A stretch of DNA of 54,049 nucleotides from Betaproteobacteria bacterium (GCA_021373185.1 JAJFTF010000032.1:1-54049); one strand, 5' to 3'. Counted from the first letter of the stretch, positions 25,248 through 35,174 are shown. Numbers and translations are program-made. The notes: generated from the letters alone by a model not told the origin.

Positions 25248-26077
25248 CAGGCAGCCAGCGGCAAAGCGTCGCTCAACGCATGCAAAAAAACGTCATGGCT
25301 CATGTCGAGACGAGCGATGTTCTGCTCTTCCAGAAACTTGATTTCGTTTTTGGTTAGCTCGCCCGGCAGCACCGCCCAGTGCGGGCCATCGCTTGAGCGT
25401 TTCATGACCTGGCGGGCATAGGCGCGTTCGAGCTGGTTGCGGAAGTGGCAACCGACGAACAAAAAGCTGCGCCCGCTGCGCAGCGCTTGCACGCGCGGCG
25501 GGATCGGCGTCTGGATGTCGATTTCGGTCAGCACTTCGACAAAATCCGAATCGGACACGATGAAGTTGGCCGCCGGAGCAATCGAGCCGAACGGTTTGTA
25601 GAGCACGGTCTGCCAGTCGGCGGCCTGCTCCGCGCCGCATTCGACGCCGTCGGCGCGGTAATATTTGACCCAGATATCGCGGTGCTCGGCGCGGCTCACG
25701 CCCTGTATCGTTCCCCAGCCAGTGCGATCCGCCAGGGCCGCCTGCGCAGCGGCGTCGTACCAGGTATCCACCATCAGCGGCAGGTTCGGCAGGGATGCGA
25801 AATAGCGGTGCAGCGCGGACGGCTCGACCGGAGAGTCAAAAATCTCTTTCATCACCGCGACCAGCGTCTTGCGATGCTTGAAGTTCTCGATGTATTGCGC
25901 CGTCGCCGTCATGTTGGTGCGGATCTTGAACGGCACGGTCACCCTGGTCGAAAGCCGAGTCGCCAGCGCCTCGAAGGTGGACGGCACCGAGCCTTCGCCC
26001 AGCAGATCCGGCCCCAGATAAGGCACCACATTCCCCGCGCCCAATGCGGCGGTGATTTCGTGCAGAGTGGCTTCCAT
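25247..26077 (-). CDS. SIR2-like protein lacking the catalytic His motif
   Basis: This 276-residue protein has a Rossmann-type start ALGAGNVVPYLGPDLL, as in bacterial SIR2-like (SIR2_2) NAD-binding proteins, and a matching late strand RSFLFVGCHFRNQLERAY. Where active relatives have a Lys-Leu-His-Gly-like segment, this one has YKPFGSIA (residues 160-167), so the usual catalytic His appears replaced by Phe. The TNYD-like position reads DTWYD. NAD(H) or ADP-ribose binding without deacetylation is therefore likely. The ATG at 26077 is supported by GGGAG seven bases upstream within the end of nifT. Its stop overlaps the GNAT start. Confidence 0.75.
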   Translation of the reverse strand: MEATLHEITAALGAGNVVPYLGPDLLGEGSVPSTFEALATRLSTRVTVPFKIRTNMTATAQYIENFKHRKTLVAVMKEIFDSPVEPSALHRYFASLPNLPLMVDTWYDAAAQAALADRTGWGTIQGVSRAEHRDIWVKYYRADGVECGAEQAADWQTVLYKPFGSIAPAANFIVSDSDFVEVLTEIDIQTPIPPRVQALRSGRSFLFVGCHFRNQLERAYARQVMKRSSDGPHWAVLPGELTKNEIKFLEEQNIARLDMSHDVFLHALSDALPLAA

Positions 26078-26079
26078 GC

Positions 26080-26289
26080 TCATTCTCCCAGTTTTCGCGC
26101 CTCGACAGTCAGCGGCAGCCGGGTATCGGCTGCCATCTCCGGCAGGGCAAACTTCCAGCCGTTGGCCAGCGTCACCACGCCGCCCCACATTTCCGGCTTC
26201 TCCATCTCGACAATGGGCTCCTCCAGGTCTTTCTTGGCGATGTAGGCAGTCAACGCACCTGTGGAATCTTTCCGGATCATGACTTTCAT
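26080..26289 (-). CDS. nifT: NifT/FixU protein
   Basis: This 69-residue NifT/FixU family protein (PF06988) is recognised from KKDLEEPIVEMEKPEMWGG, LANGWKFALPEM and LTVEARKL. NifT is conserved in nif clusters, but its role is undefined and mutants are often normal. It sits between the nif chemoreceptor and the SIR2-like gene, and the SIR2-like gene's ribosome-binding site lies inside its 3' end. It starts MKVMIRKDSTG after a GC-poor spacer. Length is standard. Confidence 0.93.
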   Translation of the reverse strand: MKVMIRKDSTGALTAYIAKKDLEEPIVEMEKPEMWGGVVTLANGWKFALPEMAADTRLPLTVEARKLGE

Positions 26290-26311
26290 TTGCTGCTCCC
26301 AATAATTGAAA

Positions 26312-28477
26312 CTAAACCGTGAACTTGCTTACCGCATTCTGTAAATCGGCGGCGCATTCTTCGAGGTGGCGCGCCGAACTGGATGCCTGGAGAACGCAGG
26401 CGTTGTTCTGTTCCGCCATCTGGGCGATGCTGTCGACGTGGCCGGCAATCTCGTTGCCGGATGCGCTCTGTTCCTTGGTGGCGTTGGCGATATCCCCGAC
26501 CATCAACAGCGTTTCGTTGGCCCCGGCGTTGATCTGCACCAGCGACTGGGCCGCCTCGGTAGCCAGCTTCACGCCCTCCTCGGCCTGGCGGCTGCATTCG
26601 TCCATGGTGGTCACCGCCTGGCCGGTTTCGCTCTGGATCGCCGTGATCATCTGGGTGATTTCGGAAGTCGAATTCGAGGTTCGTTCCGCCAGCTTGCGCA
26701 CCTCGTCGGCCACCACCGCGAAGCCGCGCCCCTGTTCGCCGGCGCGTGCCGCCTCAATGGCGGCGTTGAGCGCGAGCAGGTTGGTCTGGTCGGCGATTTC
26801 GCGAATCACCTTGACGATGCCGCTGATCTCGTTGGATCGCATGCCCAACTGCCGGATCAGGCCGGACGATGTCGCCACCGAATCGGCGATCTTGCCCATT
26901 TCGTCCGATGCCATCTGCACCACCCGCCGCCCCTGATCGGACAAATCGCTCGCCTTGCGCGAAATTGCCTCGGTCGCTTCCGCCTGCGAAGCCACGGTAT
27001 CGATGCTGCCAGTCATCTGCACGACCGCGCCGGCGGTAGTCTGGGCCGATTCGCTCTGGCGGCGGGAGCCATCCGCCACCTGGGTCGAAACACGGGAAAG
27101 CTCCGCCGATGAGCTGGATACGCGACCGGCCACTTTCAGCACCTGCTGCACCGTATCGTCCATCTTGTCGACGAAGCTGTTGATCCAGCCGCCCAGTTCG
27201 CCCGATTCGTCGTTGGCGAAATGGGTTTGATCGAGACGGTTTTTCAGGCTGCCGCTGCACTCGGCGACCTGCAGGAAAAAGCCCGACATCAGGTTAAGCC
27301 GGTGGATGATCGGGCAAACCCCGCGAAAGTAAAATGCCAATCCTCCCGTGACCAGCAGCGAAACGATGATGGCCTGCATGGTCAGCGGATCAAGATGAAC
27401 CTCCTGCCACAACCAGGTCAGCGTGCCCCAGGTAATGCCGCCGATCAGCGCCGCCAGGCGCATCAGCTTGTAGTTGATCGAGCGACGCCGATAGACCTCC
27501 TCCAGGTCGCCTTCGCACATCATGCCCCAGCGATCCGGCGAGCCGGGCAACTGGAAGGTGACACCCTTGCCGATCACCGGAACCCGGCGATAATCGGGAT
27601 AGCCGGGGTAGATCACGAACAGGTTTTCGCCGCTGCGAATGGTCTCCCGCACGCCCGGATGCAATTGCATGGTGGCCGGGTCGGTGAACACCAGTTCCAG
27701 TTCGGTATGCTTGGTCACGCGCACCGTGCCGAAATCGGTGTGCACGCCCTGCTTGAGGTTGTCGCCCAGGGTGAAGGCGCCGTCTTCGAAGCGCGAACGC
27801 GACAGGGCGGTGCCCGGCTTGATCGACGGATCGAAACGCGACTCCGCCATGAAAATATAGTTGTCGCCGGAATCCCGGTAAACATGGCCCGCCTCACGCT
27901 GAATCAGGTCGCTCATCACGTCGTTGGGCACGCGCCCGCACAGACAACCAACAGCCTCGCGGTTAATTACGATGGGCTGGTAAAACATCAGCGTGACTTC
28001 GTCGTTGAACTTGGAGGAGGAAGGGCCGATCGCCTCCGTCGCCGAGTCAGCGTAAGGCCCCAGCAGGAAAGGCTTGCGCAGGCCTTCTGCAACCGCCTTC
28101 TGCGAAATGTCAGCGCGCCCGATGCGGGGAGAATAAGTCGAGGCAATGATCTTGCCGCTCTTGTCCACCACGTAAAGTTCGGAAAAATCCGGCGATTGTT
28201 TCTTCTTCTCCGCCAGCAGGCCGGCATTCAACGCAGAAAAATCCACCGCAAGTTCGTTGGCCAGCCGTTGCAGGAATTGCCAGTGCCCTTCCGTCCAGTG
28301 AATCAGGATTTTCCTGCGGGTGTTGGCAATGCCTTCGAAAGTCTGCTCGACCAGCGGATAGGTGGCGCGATTGAGAAAGCACGACCAGCCCATCATCAAC
28401 TTGCCGGTTTTTCCGAACCAGGGCAGCCAGCCTTTTTCCCCAGATGCAAGCTGCATGTTTTTGCTCTTCAAATCCAT
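26312..28477 (-). CDS. Chemoreceptor embedded in the nifB operon, N-terminal cytoplasmic sensor
   Basis: This 721-residue methyl-accepting chemotaxis protein lies between nifZ and nifT. There is no N-terminal membrane segment. Residues 1-335 form a Cache/PAS-like sensor ([34 protein letters not shown]), and the only hydrophobic helices are at about 338-358 and 367-385. Both the sensor and the signalling module would then face the cytoplasm, joined by a membrane hairpin. The signalling tip [20 protein letters not shown] is intact. Being inside a NifA-controlled operon, it may steer cells toward redox, oxygen or energy conditions that suit nitrogen fixation. The ligand is unknown. Confidence 0.9.
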   Translation of the reverse strand: MDLKSKNMQLASGEKGWLPWFGKTGKLMMGWSCFLNRATYPLVEQTFEGIANTRRKILIHWTEGHWQFLQRLANELAVDFSALNAGLLAEKKKQSPDFSELYVVDKSGKIIASTYSPRIGRADISQKAVAEGLRKPFLLGPYADSATEAIGPSSSKFNDEVTLMFYQPIVINREAVGCLCGRVPNDVMSDLIQREAGHVYRDSGDNYIFMAESRFDPSIKPGTALSRSRFEDGAFTLGDNLKQGVHTDFGTVRVTKHTELELVFTDPATMQLHPGVRETIRSGENLFVIYPGYPDYRRVPVIGKGVTFQLPGSPDRWGMMCEGDLEEVYRRRSINYKLMRLAALIGGITWGTLTWLWQEVHLDPLTMQAIIVSLLVTGGLAFYFRGVCPIIHRLNLMSGFFLQVAECSGSLKNRLDQTHFANDESGELGGWINSFVDKMDDTVQQVLKVAGRVSSSSAELSRVSTQVADGSRRQSESAQTTAGAVVQMTGSIDTVASQAEATEAISRKASDLSDQGRRVVQMASDEMGKIADSVATSSGLIRQLGMRSNEISGIVKVIREIADQTNLLALNAAIEAARAGEQGRGFAVVADEVRKLAERTSNSTSEITQMITAIQSETGQAVTTMDECSRQAEEGVKLATEAAQSLVQINAGANETLLMVGDIANATKEQSASGNEIAGHVDSIAQMAEQNNACVLQASSSARHLEECAADLQNAVSKFTV

Positions 28478-28548
28478 CCTTATCCCCCTGTTTTTTTATC
28501 CTGAAAATAGCTGTAGCCACAGATAACACAGAGGAAAGCAAGCGCCAT

Positions 28549-28568
28549 GCCATTTGCATGCAAATGGC
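28549..28568. repeat. 20-bp perfect palindrome upstream of the nif chemoreceptor
   Basis: GCCATTTGCATGCAAATGGC is self-complementary over all 20 bases. It lies in the 184-base gap between nifZ and the chemoreceptor gene and could be a protein-binding site or a cruciform. No factor is assigned. A partial family E arm (TAGCCACAGATAACACAG) lies beside it at about 28514-28531. Confidence 0.6.
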
Positions 28569-28661
28569 GTCAACGCTGCCTGCCAGAGGATTCGAATATC
28601 GGATCGCTATCCATCGCCTTCTTCGCACGCACCAAACCCGACCATTTTTTATGCGAAATGC

Positions 28662-28955
28662 CTATTCATGGTGCGCGAGCTTATCGCATTCTTCCGCCGC
28701 CAATTCCCGTGCTTTCATGCCGACGATCTGGCCGCGCTCGTAGAAATCCACGCCGTAAATGTAAAATTGCTGGAGAAAGGTGCCGATGCTGGTCACGTAA
28801 CCCACTTCTCCTTTTTTCACCAGCACGTCGCCGATCTCCATGCCGGGAAACGTGCCGTCGTTGCGGACGTTCATCAGCGAGCGCACCTTCTGGCCGTAGG
28901 CAAACTGCGGCGGCCCGTCGATCTCTACCACATCGCTATCGCGGCTGATTTTCAT
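28662..28955 (-). CDS. nifZ: NifZ
   Basis: NifZ assists maturation of the second P-cluster pair of the MoFe protein. The 97-residue protein shows FAYGQKVRSLMNVRNDGTF, LVKKGEVGYVTSIGTFLQQF and YERGQIVGMKARELA, the standard NifZ pattern. It is in the nifB operon after the IscA-like gene, separated by a family B repeat. Length is at the short end of the family. Confidence 0.93.
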   Translation of the reverse strand: MKISRDSDVVEIDGPPQFAYGQKVRSLMNVRNDGTFPGMEIGDVLVKKGEVGYVTSIGTFLQQFYIYGVDFYERGQIVGMKARELAAEECDKLAHHE

Positions 28956-28979
28956 CCTTGCACCTCCTCATGCTCGACT

Positions 28980-29037
28980 GCAGGAGCGACCTCCCGACCG
29001 CGAACCACCGAAATCGCGATCGGGAGGTCGCTCCTGC
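28980..29037. repeat. Family B inverted repeat between iscA-like gene and nifZ
   Basis: GCAGGAGCGACCTCCCGACC pairs with the complement ending GAGGTCGCTCCTGC at 29037. It is the same family as 5566-5623, with G/C in place of the T/A outer pair. Confidence 0.85.
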
Positions 29038-29064
29038 ATCATGCAGATTCAACATGACTAACTA

Positions 29065-29451
29065 CTAGCTGCGACCGATGCTATCTATGCTGATGGTCGC
29101 CTTGCCCGGCTCGGAGCCGAAGCCTGCGCTGCTGCCGCAACTGCCGCCGCAGGCGCTGCGCGCATTCGGGTTGAAGAACTTGAGCCCGGTTTCCATCATG
29201 CTGTCGGCAAAGTCGATGATGAAACCATCCAGCAAATCGCGGCTGGGCTGGGGCATGAACACACGAAGACCTTCCCGCTCGATCACGTAATCGCCGAATT
29301 GCGGCGCGCCCTCAATCGAGAACGCCGAAGCCAGACCGGAACAGCCGCCGGGACTAACGACCAGACGAAACCCCGCCGTCGCGCCGGCATTGCCGATGCG
29401 AACCATGCGGCGCATGAAATTTTCCGCCATGACGGTAATAGTCAGTTCCAT
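29065..29451 (-). CDS. HesB/IscA-type iron-sulfur carrier, nif-associated
   Basis: This 128-residue A-type carrier has the first conserved cysteine at C37 (SPGGCSGLASAF) and a C-terminal pair C101 and C105 in SACGGSCGSS. The family pattern is C-x-C; here the spacing is widened to C-x3-C, an oddity worth noting. A perfect AAGGAGGTGATC precedes the ATG at 29451. It lies between fdxN and nifZ in the nifB operon and probably delivers Fe-S clusters to nif proteins. There is no nifU or nifS in this window. Confidence 0.88.
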   Translation of the reverse strand: MELTITVMAENFMRRMVRIGNAGATAGFRLVVSPGGCSGLASAFSIEGAPQFGDYVIEREGLRVFMPQPSRDLLDGFIIDFADSMMETGLKFFNPNARSACGGSCGSSAGFGSEPGKATISIDSIGRS

Positions 29452-29464
29452 GATCACCTCCTTC

Positions 29465-29677
29465 TCAGGCCGCGTAGCGCGGCAAACTCTTGTCGATAAC
29501 CACGCAGCCGTCCACCGGGCAGACCTCGACGCATTGCGGGTCTTCGCCCTCGCATTCGGTGCATTTCTTCGCCTCGATGATGTAGGTACCGTTCTTCTCC
29601 TTGATCGCCACATTCGGACAAACCGGTTCGCAGGCGGTGCAGGCGGTGCAGGTGGAAGAGATGATTTTGTAAGGCAT
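29465..29677 (-). CDS. fdxN: Nif-associated 2x[4Fe-4S] ferredoxin
   Basis: This 70-residue ferredoxin has C10-C13-C16-C20 and C39-C42-C49-C53; the longer C42-x6-C49 loop (ECEGEDPQC) is typical of FdxN-type ferredoxins encoded next to nifB. FdxN is thought to supply electrons to NifB for radical SAM chemistry and can also serve nitrogenase. AAGGAG precedes the ATG at 29677. It is the gene immediately downstream of nifB, although a 117-bp family E repeat lies in the gap. Confidence 0.92.
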   Translation of the reverse strand: MPYKIISSTCTACTACEPVCPNVAIKEKNGTYIIEAKKCTECEGEDPQCVEVCPVDGCVVIDKSLPRYAA

Positions 29678-29719
29678 GGTGTTCTCCTTGGTAATATACA
29701 AAAAATTCAACAACTTTTT

Positions 29720-29836
29720 GCCACGGATGAACACGGATTAGCACCGATAAATTCCAAATCAGCGGGCAACTGACGATTGGATAGAACGCCAGGTATTCTT
29801 GCCTTTGATCCGTGTAAATCCGTGTTCATCCGTGGC
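29720..29836. repeat. Family E inverted repeat between nifB and fdxN
   Basis: GCCACGGATGAACACGGATT at 29720 pairs with AATCCGTGTTCATCCGTGGC ending at 29836. About 77 bases of unrelated sequence lie between the arms. Other copies are at 43464-43541 and 44985-45105. Confidence 0.85.
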
Positions 29837-29852
29837 TAAATTGGTTTTTGGC

Positions 29853-31328
29853 TCACGCCGCCGACGCCGCCGGCTGCGCCGTTTCCATGCGCTGCCGGAA
29901 CCAGGCGATCAATGAAGATTCGATGTATTCGTGGGCGTAGCCGTCCACCACTTCGATGCCGGCGGCGGACAAATCCTTGCGCGGACACAGGCCGATTTTG
30001 GACGTGAACACTGCGGCGCAATCCTTGATCGCGGCGGTCACGTCCTCCAGCACGTCTTCCTCGCCCCAGCCGCCCTGGCAATAGTTTTCTACCTTGCGGT
30101 GACCGACGAACTTGGCGCCCGCGCCGCTCAATTCGTATATCTGGAACTCGCTGGCGTGGCCGAAGTGCTGGTTGATGCGACCGCCGCCCTTGGTGGTGAC
30201 CGCCGCCAGCACCTTGGCCGCACCCGCCTGCCCGGTCATGGCGGCGAGTTCTGACGCGCGCGCGGCCTCCTGATCGCTGCGCTCGCGCTCGACGTATTCC
30301 CGGTAGGCCTGGCGCGGCTCGGGGTCGTAAGCCACATCCATCGCCGCAATCTTGTCGGTGCTGAATTCCTCGCCCCTGTCCTCGCCCAGCAGCCCCACCG
30401 CATCGGCACGGCACTGGCGGCAATGGCGCATCAGATTCATGCTGCCTTCGCAGCTATCCTGTAATTCCTTCAGTTCCTGCGGCGAAGGGCCGCGCTGTCC
30501 GGTCAGGCCGTAATGGGTGCCGTGGGCCGGGTCGGAGATCAGCGGCATGATGTTGTGGAGGAAAGCGCCGCGCGACTTCACCGCCCGGTTCACCTCCGCC
30601 AGATGCATATCATTGACGCCGGGAATCATCACCGAATTGACCTTGACCAGAATGCCTTTGGCCGTGAGCATCTCCAGCCCCTGCATCTGCCGCTCGGCGA
30701 GAATCTTTGCCGCATCGCGACCCGTCCAGCGTTTCTTGTTGAAGTAAATCCACGGATAAATCAGCTCGCCCACTTCCGGGTCGGTCATGTTGATGGTGAT
30801 GGTGACGTGATCGACGTTGAGATCGGCGATGGCCTGCACGTGATCGGGCAGCGCCAGCCCGTTGGTGGACAGGCACAGCTTGATGTCCGGCGCGTCTTTC
30901 TGGATCAGGCTGAAAGTGCGGAAAGTCTTTTCCGGGTTGGCCAGCGCATCGCCCGGCCCGGCGATGCCGACCACCGAAAGCTGGGGAATCGCCGCCGCCA
31001 CTGCCAGCACCTTCTTCGCCGCCATCTCCGGCGAAAGCTTCTCGCTCACCACGCCAGGACGGCTTTCGTTGGCGCAATCGTACTTGCGGTTGCAGTAGTT
31101 GCACTGGATGTTGCAAGCCGGCGCCACCGCGATGTGCATGCGGGCAAAATGGTGATGGGCCTGCTCGCTGTAGCAGGGATGATCCTTGACCTTGGCCCAC
31201 ACCTCGGGCGACAAATCGCCCGGCTTGGCGGACGAACCGCAACTGGACTTGCCGGAACCGCCCTTCGCACCGCAGCCCGAAGCAGGGGCGGCCTGGTTGG
31301 CAAAAATGGGAATGACTTTTGGTGGCAT
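29853..31328 (-). CDS. nifB: NifB, radical SAM FeMo-cofactor biosynthesis protein
   Basis: NifB fuses two 4Fe-4S clusters and inserts carbide to make NifB-co, the core of FeMo-co. The radical SAM motif C72-x3-C76-x2-C79 lies in APACNIQCNYCNRKYDC. Extra cluster ligands are expected among C85 and later cysteines (RHCRQCRADAVGLLGEDR). A C-terminal NifX-like domain begins near residue 365 (VTTKGGGRINQHFGHASEF), so this is the two-domain proteobacterial form. Length is 491 residues. It is first in its operon, with a sigma-54 promoter and NifA site upstream. Confidence 0.97.
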   Translation of the reverse strand: MPPKVIPIFANQAAPASGCGAKGGSGKSSCGSSAKPGDLSPEVWAKVKDHPCYSEQAHHHFARMHIAVAPACNIQCNYCNRKYDCANESRPGVVSEKLSPEMAAKKVLAVAAAIPQLSVVGIAGPGDALANPEKTFRTFSLIQKDAPDIKLCLSTNGLALPDHVQAIADLNVDHVTITINMTDPEVGELIYPWIYFNKKRWTGRDAAKILAERQMQGLEMLTAKGILVKVNSVMIPGVNDMHLAEVNRAVKSRGAFLHNIMPLISDPAHGTHYGLTGQRGPSPQELKELQDSCEGSMNLMRHCRQCRADAVGLLGEDRGEEFSTDKIAAMDVAYDPEPRQAYREYVERERSDQEAARASELAAMTGQAGAAKVLAAVTTKGGGRINQHFGHASEFQIYELSGAGAKFVGHRKVENYCQGGWGEEDVLEDVTAAIKDCAAVFTSKIGLCPRKDLSAAGIEVVDGYAHEYIESSLIAWFRQRMETAQPAASAA

Positions 31329-31361
31329 CGCTTGCTCCTTGTTGGCTTTTGCTATCCTTTC

Positions 31362-31377
31362 TGCAACAAGCGTGCCA
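31362..31377 (-). promoter_or_regulatory. Sigma-54 promoter of the nifB operon
   Basis: The minus strand reads TGGCAC-GCTTG-TTGCA, a full consensus match. The -12 element is 34 bases before the nifB ATG. Confidence 0.93.
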
Positions 31378-31433
31378 CGTGGTTATTTCGGTTTAATCAT
31401 TTTAAATACAGGTAGATGCGGAATGTTCCGCGT

Positions 31434-31449
31434 TGTCTCGAATGCGACA
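31434..31449 (-). promoter_or_regulatory. NifA upstream activator sequence for nifB
   Basis: TGT-CTCGAATGCG-ACA is an exact TGT-N10-ACA site, 57 bases upstream of the -24 element, somewhat close but workable. Confidence 0.82.
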
Positions 31450-31515
31450 AATGCCAGATTGGAAGTGGGGAACACGACAAGCCGTCGATCTTGGCTGAAG
31501 TTCCAGCATTACCCG

Positions 31516-31544
31516 TTGTCACCTTTTCGGTGACGACCTATAAT
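31516..31544 (+). promoter_or_regulatory. Sigma-70 promoter and operator of higBA
   Basis: TTGTCA (31516-31521), 17 bases, TATAAT (31539-31544). The palindrome GTCACC-N5-GGTGAC (31518-31534) occupies the spacer, the expected place for HigA autorepression. The higB ATG is only five bases after the -10, so a leaderless mRNA is predicted. Confidence 0.8.
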
Positions 31545-31549
31545 GCATC

Positions 31550-31864
31550 ATGCGAATCATCTCATTGCGTTTATTACGCGAGTTCTGGCAACAGCATCCC
31601 GACGCCGAGCAACCGCTTAAGGCGTGGTACGCCGATACCGTCATGGCGAACTGGCAAACGCCGCACCAGATCAAGGCGCAGTATCGCAACGCCAGCATCC
31701 TGAAGAACCGGCGGGTCGTATTCAACATCAAAGGGAATAACTACCGCCTGATTGTCGCAATCGCTTTTCGCCTTGGCGCGGTATACGTGAAATTCATCGG
31801 CACACACCCGCAATACGACGCGATAGATGCTGAAACCATAGAACCGGAAGCACCAGGAGACTGA
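31550..31864 (+). CDS. higB: HigB-family mRNA interferase toxin
   Basis: This 104-residue HigB-type RelE-fold toxin is recognised from LLREFWQQHPDAEQPLKAWY at the start, SILKNRRVVFNIKGNNYRLI in the middle and AVYVKFIGTHPQYDAID near the end. It would cleave mRNA on the ribosome. The antitoxin HigA follows with one base between the genes, in the toxin-first order usual for HigBA. It lies just upstream of the nifB control region, transcribed away from it. Confidence 0.93.
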   Translation: MRIISLRLLREFWQQHPDAEQPLKAWYADTVMANWQTPHQIKAQYRNASILKNRRVVFNIKGNNYRLIVAIAFRLGAVYVKFIGTHPQYDAIDAETIEPEAPGD

Positions 31865-31865
31865 A

Positions 31866-32258
31866 ATGGACATTCACCCCATCAAAACCGAAACCGACTA
31901 TCGCGCCGCCCTGCGTGAAGTATCGCCCTGCTTCGAAAATGAACCGGAACCCGGCACGCCGGATGGCGACCGCTTTGACATATTGCTGACGCTCATCGAA
32001 GCCTATGAAGCCAAGCATCATCCGATAGACGCACCTGACCCGATTGAAGCAATCAAATATTTGATGGAAGCAAAGGGGCTGGAACGCAAGGATCTCGCCA
32101 CGATTTTAGGCAGCCGGCAGCGCGTGCATGAAATTCTGGAGCGGAAGCGGCCCCTTTCCATGCAACAGATCAGAAAACTCCACGACAACCTGGGCATCCC
32201 CGCCGAGGTGTTGATCAAGCCTTACCCTCTGGCGAAGGAAGACGCTTTAGCCGCCTGA
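31866..32258 (+). CDS. higA: HigA-family antitoxin, XRE-type HTH
   Basis: This 130-residue antitoxin has an acidic N-terminal toxin-binding region (KTETDYRAALREVSPCFENEP) and a C-terminal XRE helix-turn-helix (LERKDLATILGSRQRVHEIL). It neutralises HigB and is predicted to bind the GTCACC/GGTGAC operator at 31518-31534. It follows higB with a one-base gap. Confidence 0.93.
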   Translation: MDIHPIKTETDYRAALREVSPCFENEPEPGTPDGDRFDILLTLIEAYEAKHHPIDAPDPIEAIKYLMEAKGLERKDLATILGSRQRVHEILERKRPLSMQQIRKLHDNLGIPAEVLIKPYPLAKEDALAA

Positions 32259-32407
32259 GATACAGATAACAACATAGGGCGCAGCTCGGCTTGCCAATCA
32301 TTTTGCATATCGAACAATTATGATGGCAATATTGGTGTCCGTATTATTAATGAATACACGGGCGCATACGCCCAGCCAAGTAACCGTTATGTCCTAAGGA
32401 GATACCA

Positions 32408-33184
32408 ATGGATTTGCTGAATGAAATTGCGCAATCACCAGCCATACTAAAGGAAGTTTATGGCGATTTAGCAAAACCTGGGGTGCAACAAGCGGGCAAA
32501 GCACTGAGCACAATTATTGGACTGGGAAATACGATGCTATGGCCTATTGCTTTATTGAATGAAAAGGCAAAAATTGCATTAAAAGAAAATTTAGAGAAGT
32601 ATCGCAAAAAAATGGAAGGCATCTCTGTAGAGGATGTTTGTGAGGTTGCCCCCGAGGTTGGTGTTCCAATAGCGGAAAAACTATCCTATGTTACGAATGA
32701 AGAGCTAAGCGAAATGTACACAGAACTCCTTACAAACGCTTCACAAAACCAAAAAGCAAACATTGCCCATCCCGGCTTTGTTAATATCATTAATAACATT
32801 TCACCTGACGAAGCAATTCTAATGAAATCCGTGCGAAATATACCTGGAATTCCTTTTATTGAAGTACGGTTAATGCTCAAAAATAAGAACGAATGGAATA
32901 CGTTAAATTCGATGATGCCAGGTTTAGCTTGCTTATCAGAACTTCATTATCCAAATAACATTCATGCGTATATGAGCAATTTGGAAGGATTGGGTGTTTT
33001 TCAAATCAGGCAGGATATTTATATGGTGGGAGAGAATATATACGAGCCACTTGAAGAATACGCAAGAACGCAATACTCCATATTTGAAAAATCAGATGGG
33101 GATCTAGCTCTAGCTTTTCCACGAGGAAAAATCGAAATCACTCCATTTGCGCGTTTATTAATGAATGCTTGTTTTAGCAACTAG
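32408..33184 (+). CDS. DUF4393 (Abi-alpha-like) protein
   Basis: This 258-residue protein of the DUF4393/Abi-alpha family (PF14337) is recognised from KPGVQQAGKALSTIIGLGNTMLWPI, a weakly hydrophobic helix near residues 35-60, and LSYVTNEELSEMYTELLTNAS. Members are linked with phage abortive infection and defence islands; the mechanism is not known. The gene is strongly AT-rich compared with nifA and nifB on either side, with AAGGAG before the ATG, so it was acquired by transfer. A core-like GTTATGTC lies 15 bases before the start and TAACAAGCCAATCAA just after the stop, possibly worn cassette ends. Confidence 0.82.
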   Translation: MDLLNEIAQSPAILKEVYGDLAKPGVQQAGKALSTIIGLGNTMLWPIALLNEKAKIALKENLEKYRKKMEGISVEDVCEVAPEVGVPIAEKLSYVTNEELSEMYTELLTNASQNQKANIAHPGFVNIINNISPDEAILMKSVRNIPGIPFIEVRLMLKNKNEWNTLNSMMPGLACLSELHYPNNIHAYMSNLEGLGVFQIRQDIYMVGENIYEPLEEYARTQYSIFEKSDGDLALAFPRGKIEITPFARLLMNACFSN

Positions 33185-33280
33185 CAAGTCTTAACAAGCC
33201 AATCAATCTAGCTACCTTAACATTACACTTAAATCGACAAATCGCTAAAGTAGCATAACCTATATACCACTCCATCCCCA

Positions 33281-34900
<1,620 letters not shown>

Positions 34901-34940
34901 GTCCGATCCCGAATAAATTATTGCTTCATAATCGGGATAC

Positions 34941-34955
34941 GCAAGTTTCGCGCCA
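34941..34955 (-). promoter_or_regulatory. Possible sigma-54 promoter of nifA
   Basis: The minus strand reads TGGCGC-GAAAC-TTGC, one mismatch from the -24/-12 consensus, with the -12 element 41 bases before the nifA ATG. No TGT-N10-ACA site was found upstream, so self-activation is uncertain. Confidence 0.5.
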
Positions 34956-35138
34956 AGTCGCCTGCCTAATAGGTCAACCTGGCATCAGGCAAGCTTCTTA
35001 AGCTGGGGGGAGTGACTTCATGAATCTGTTCGCAACACAATTCCGACGTATGGAGAAAGGCTCACGCTCCATAATGGCGCATCCTGACGAGCCATGGGCG
35101 AAAACCGGGCTCTTTCACCATTTGAATGTCGGTTTTGT

Positions 35139-35174
35139 GGAGTGAAAGCCGCCGCTATGGCGGCCACTCACTCC
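35139..35174 (-). terminator. Hairpin downstream of the FKBP gene
   Basis: GGAGTGA (35139-35145) pairs with TCACTCC (35168-35174), and CCGCC pairs with GGCGG inside. It lies seven bases after the FKBP stop. There is no clear T tract, so termination would be weak or factor-dependent. I see no gene elsewhere in 34956-35138. Confidence 0.45.

Noticed and set aside
27221..28504. Open frame of 427 codons opposite the nif chemoreceptor
   Set aside because: Antisense shadow; the chemoreceptor frame carries all the conserved motifs.
28540..28580. Sigma-54 promoter for the nif chemoreceptor (TTTGCA is present)
   Set aside because: No GG at the -24 position with correct spacing; the TTGCA belongs to the 20-bp palindrome.
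31550..32300. HigBA as an integron cassette
   Set aside because: GTTGTCA and a downstream TAACAAC are nearly complementary, but the first lies within the promoter and no attC arms pair convincingly.
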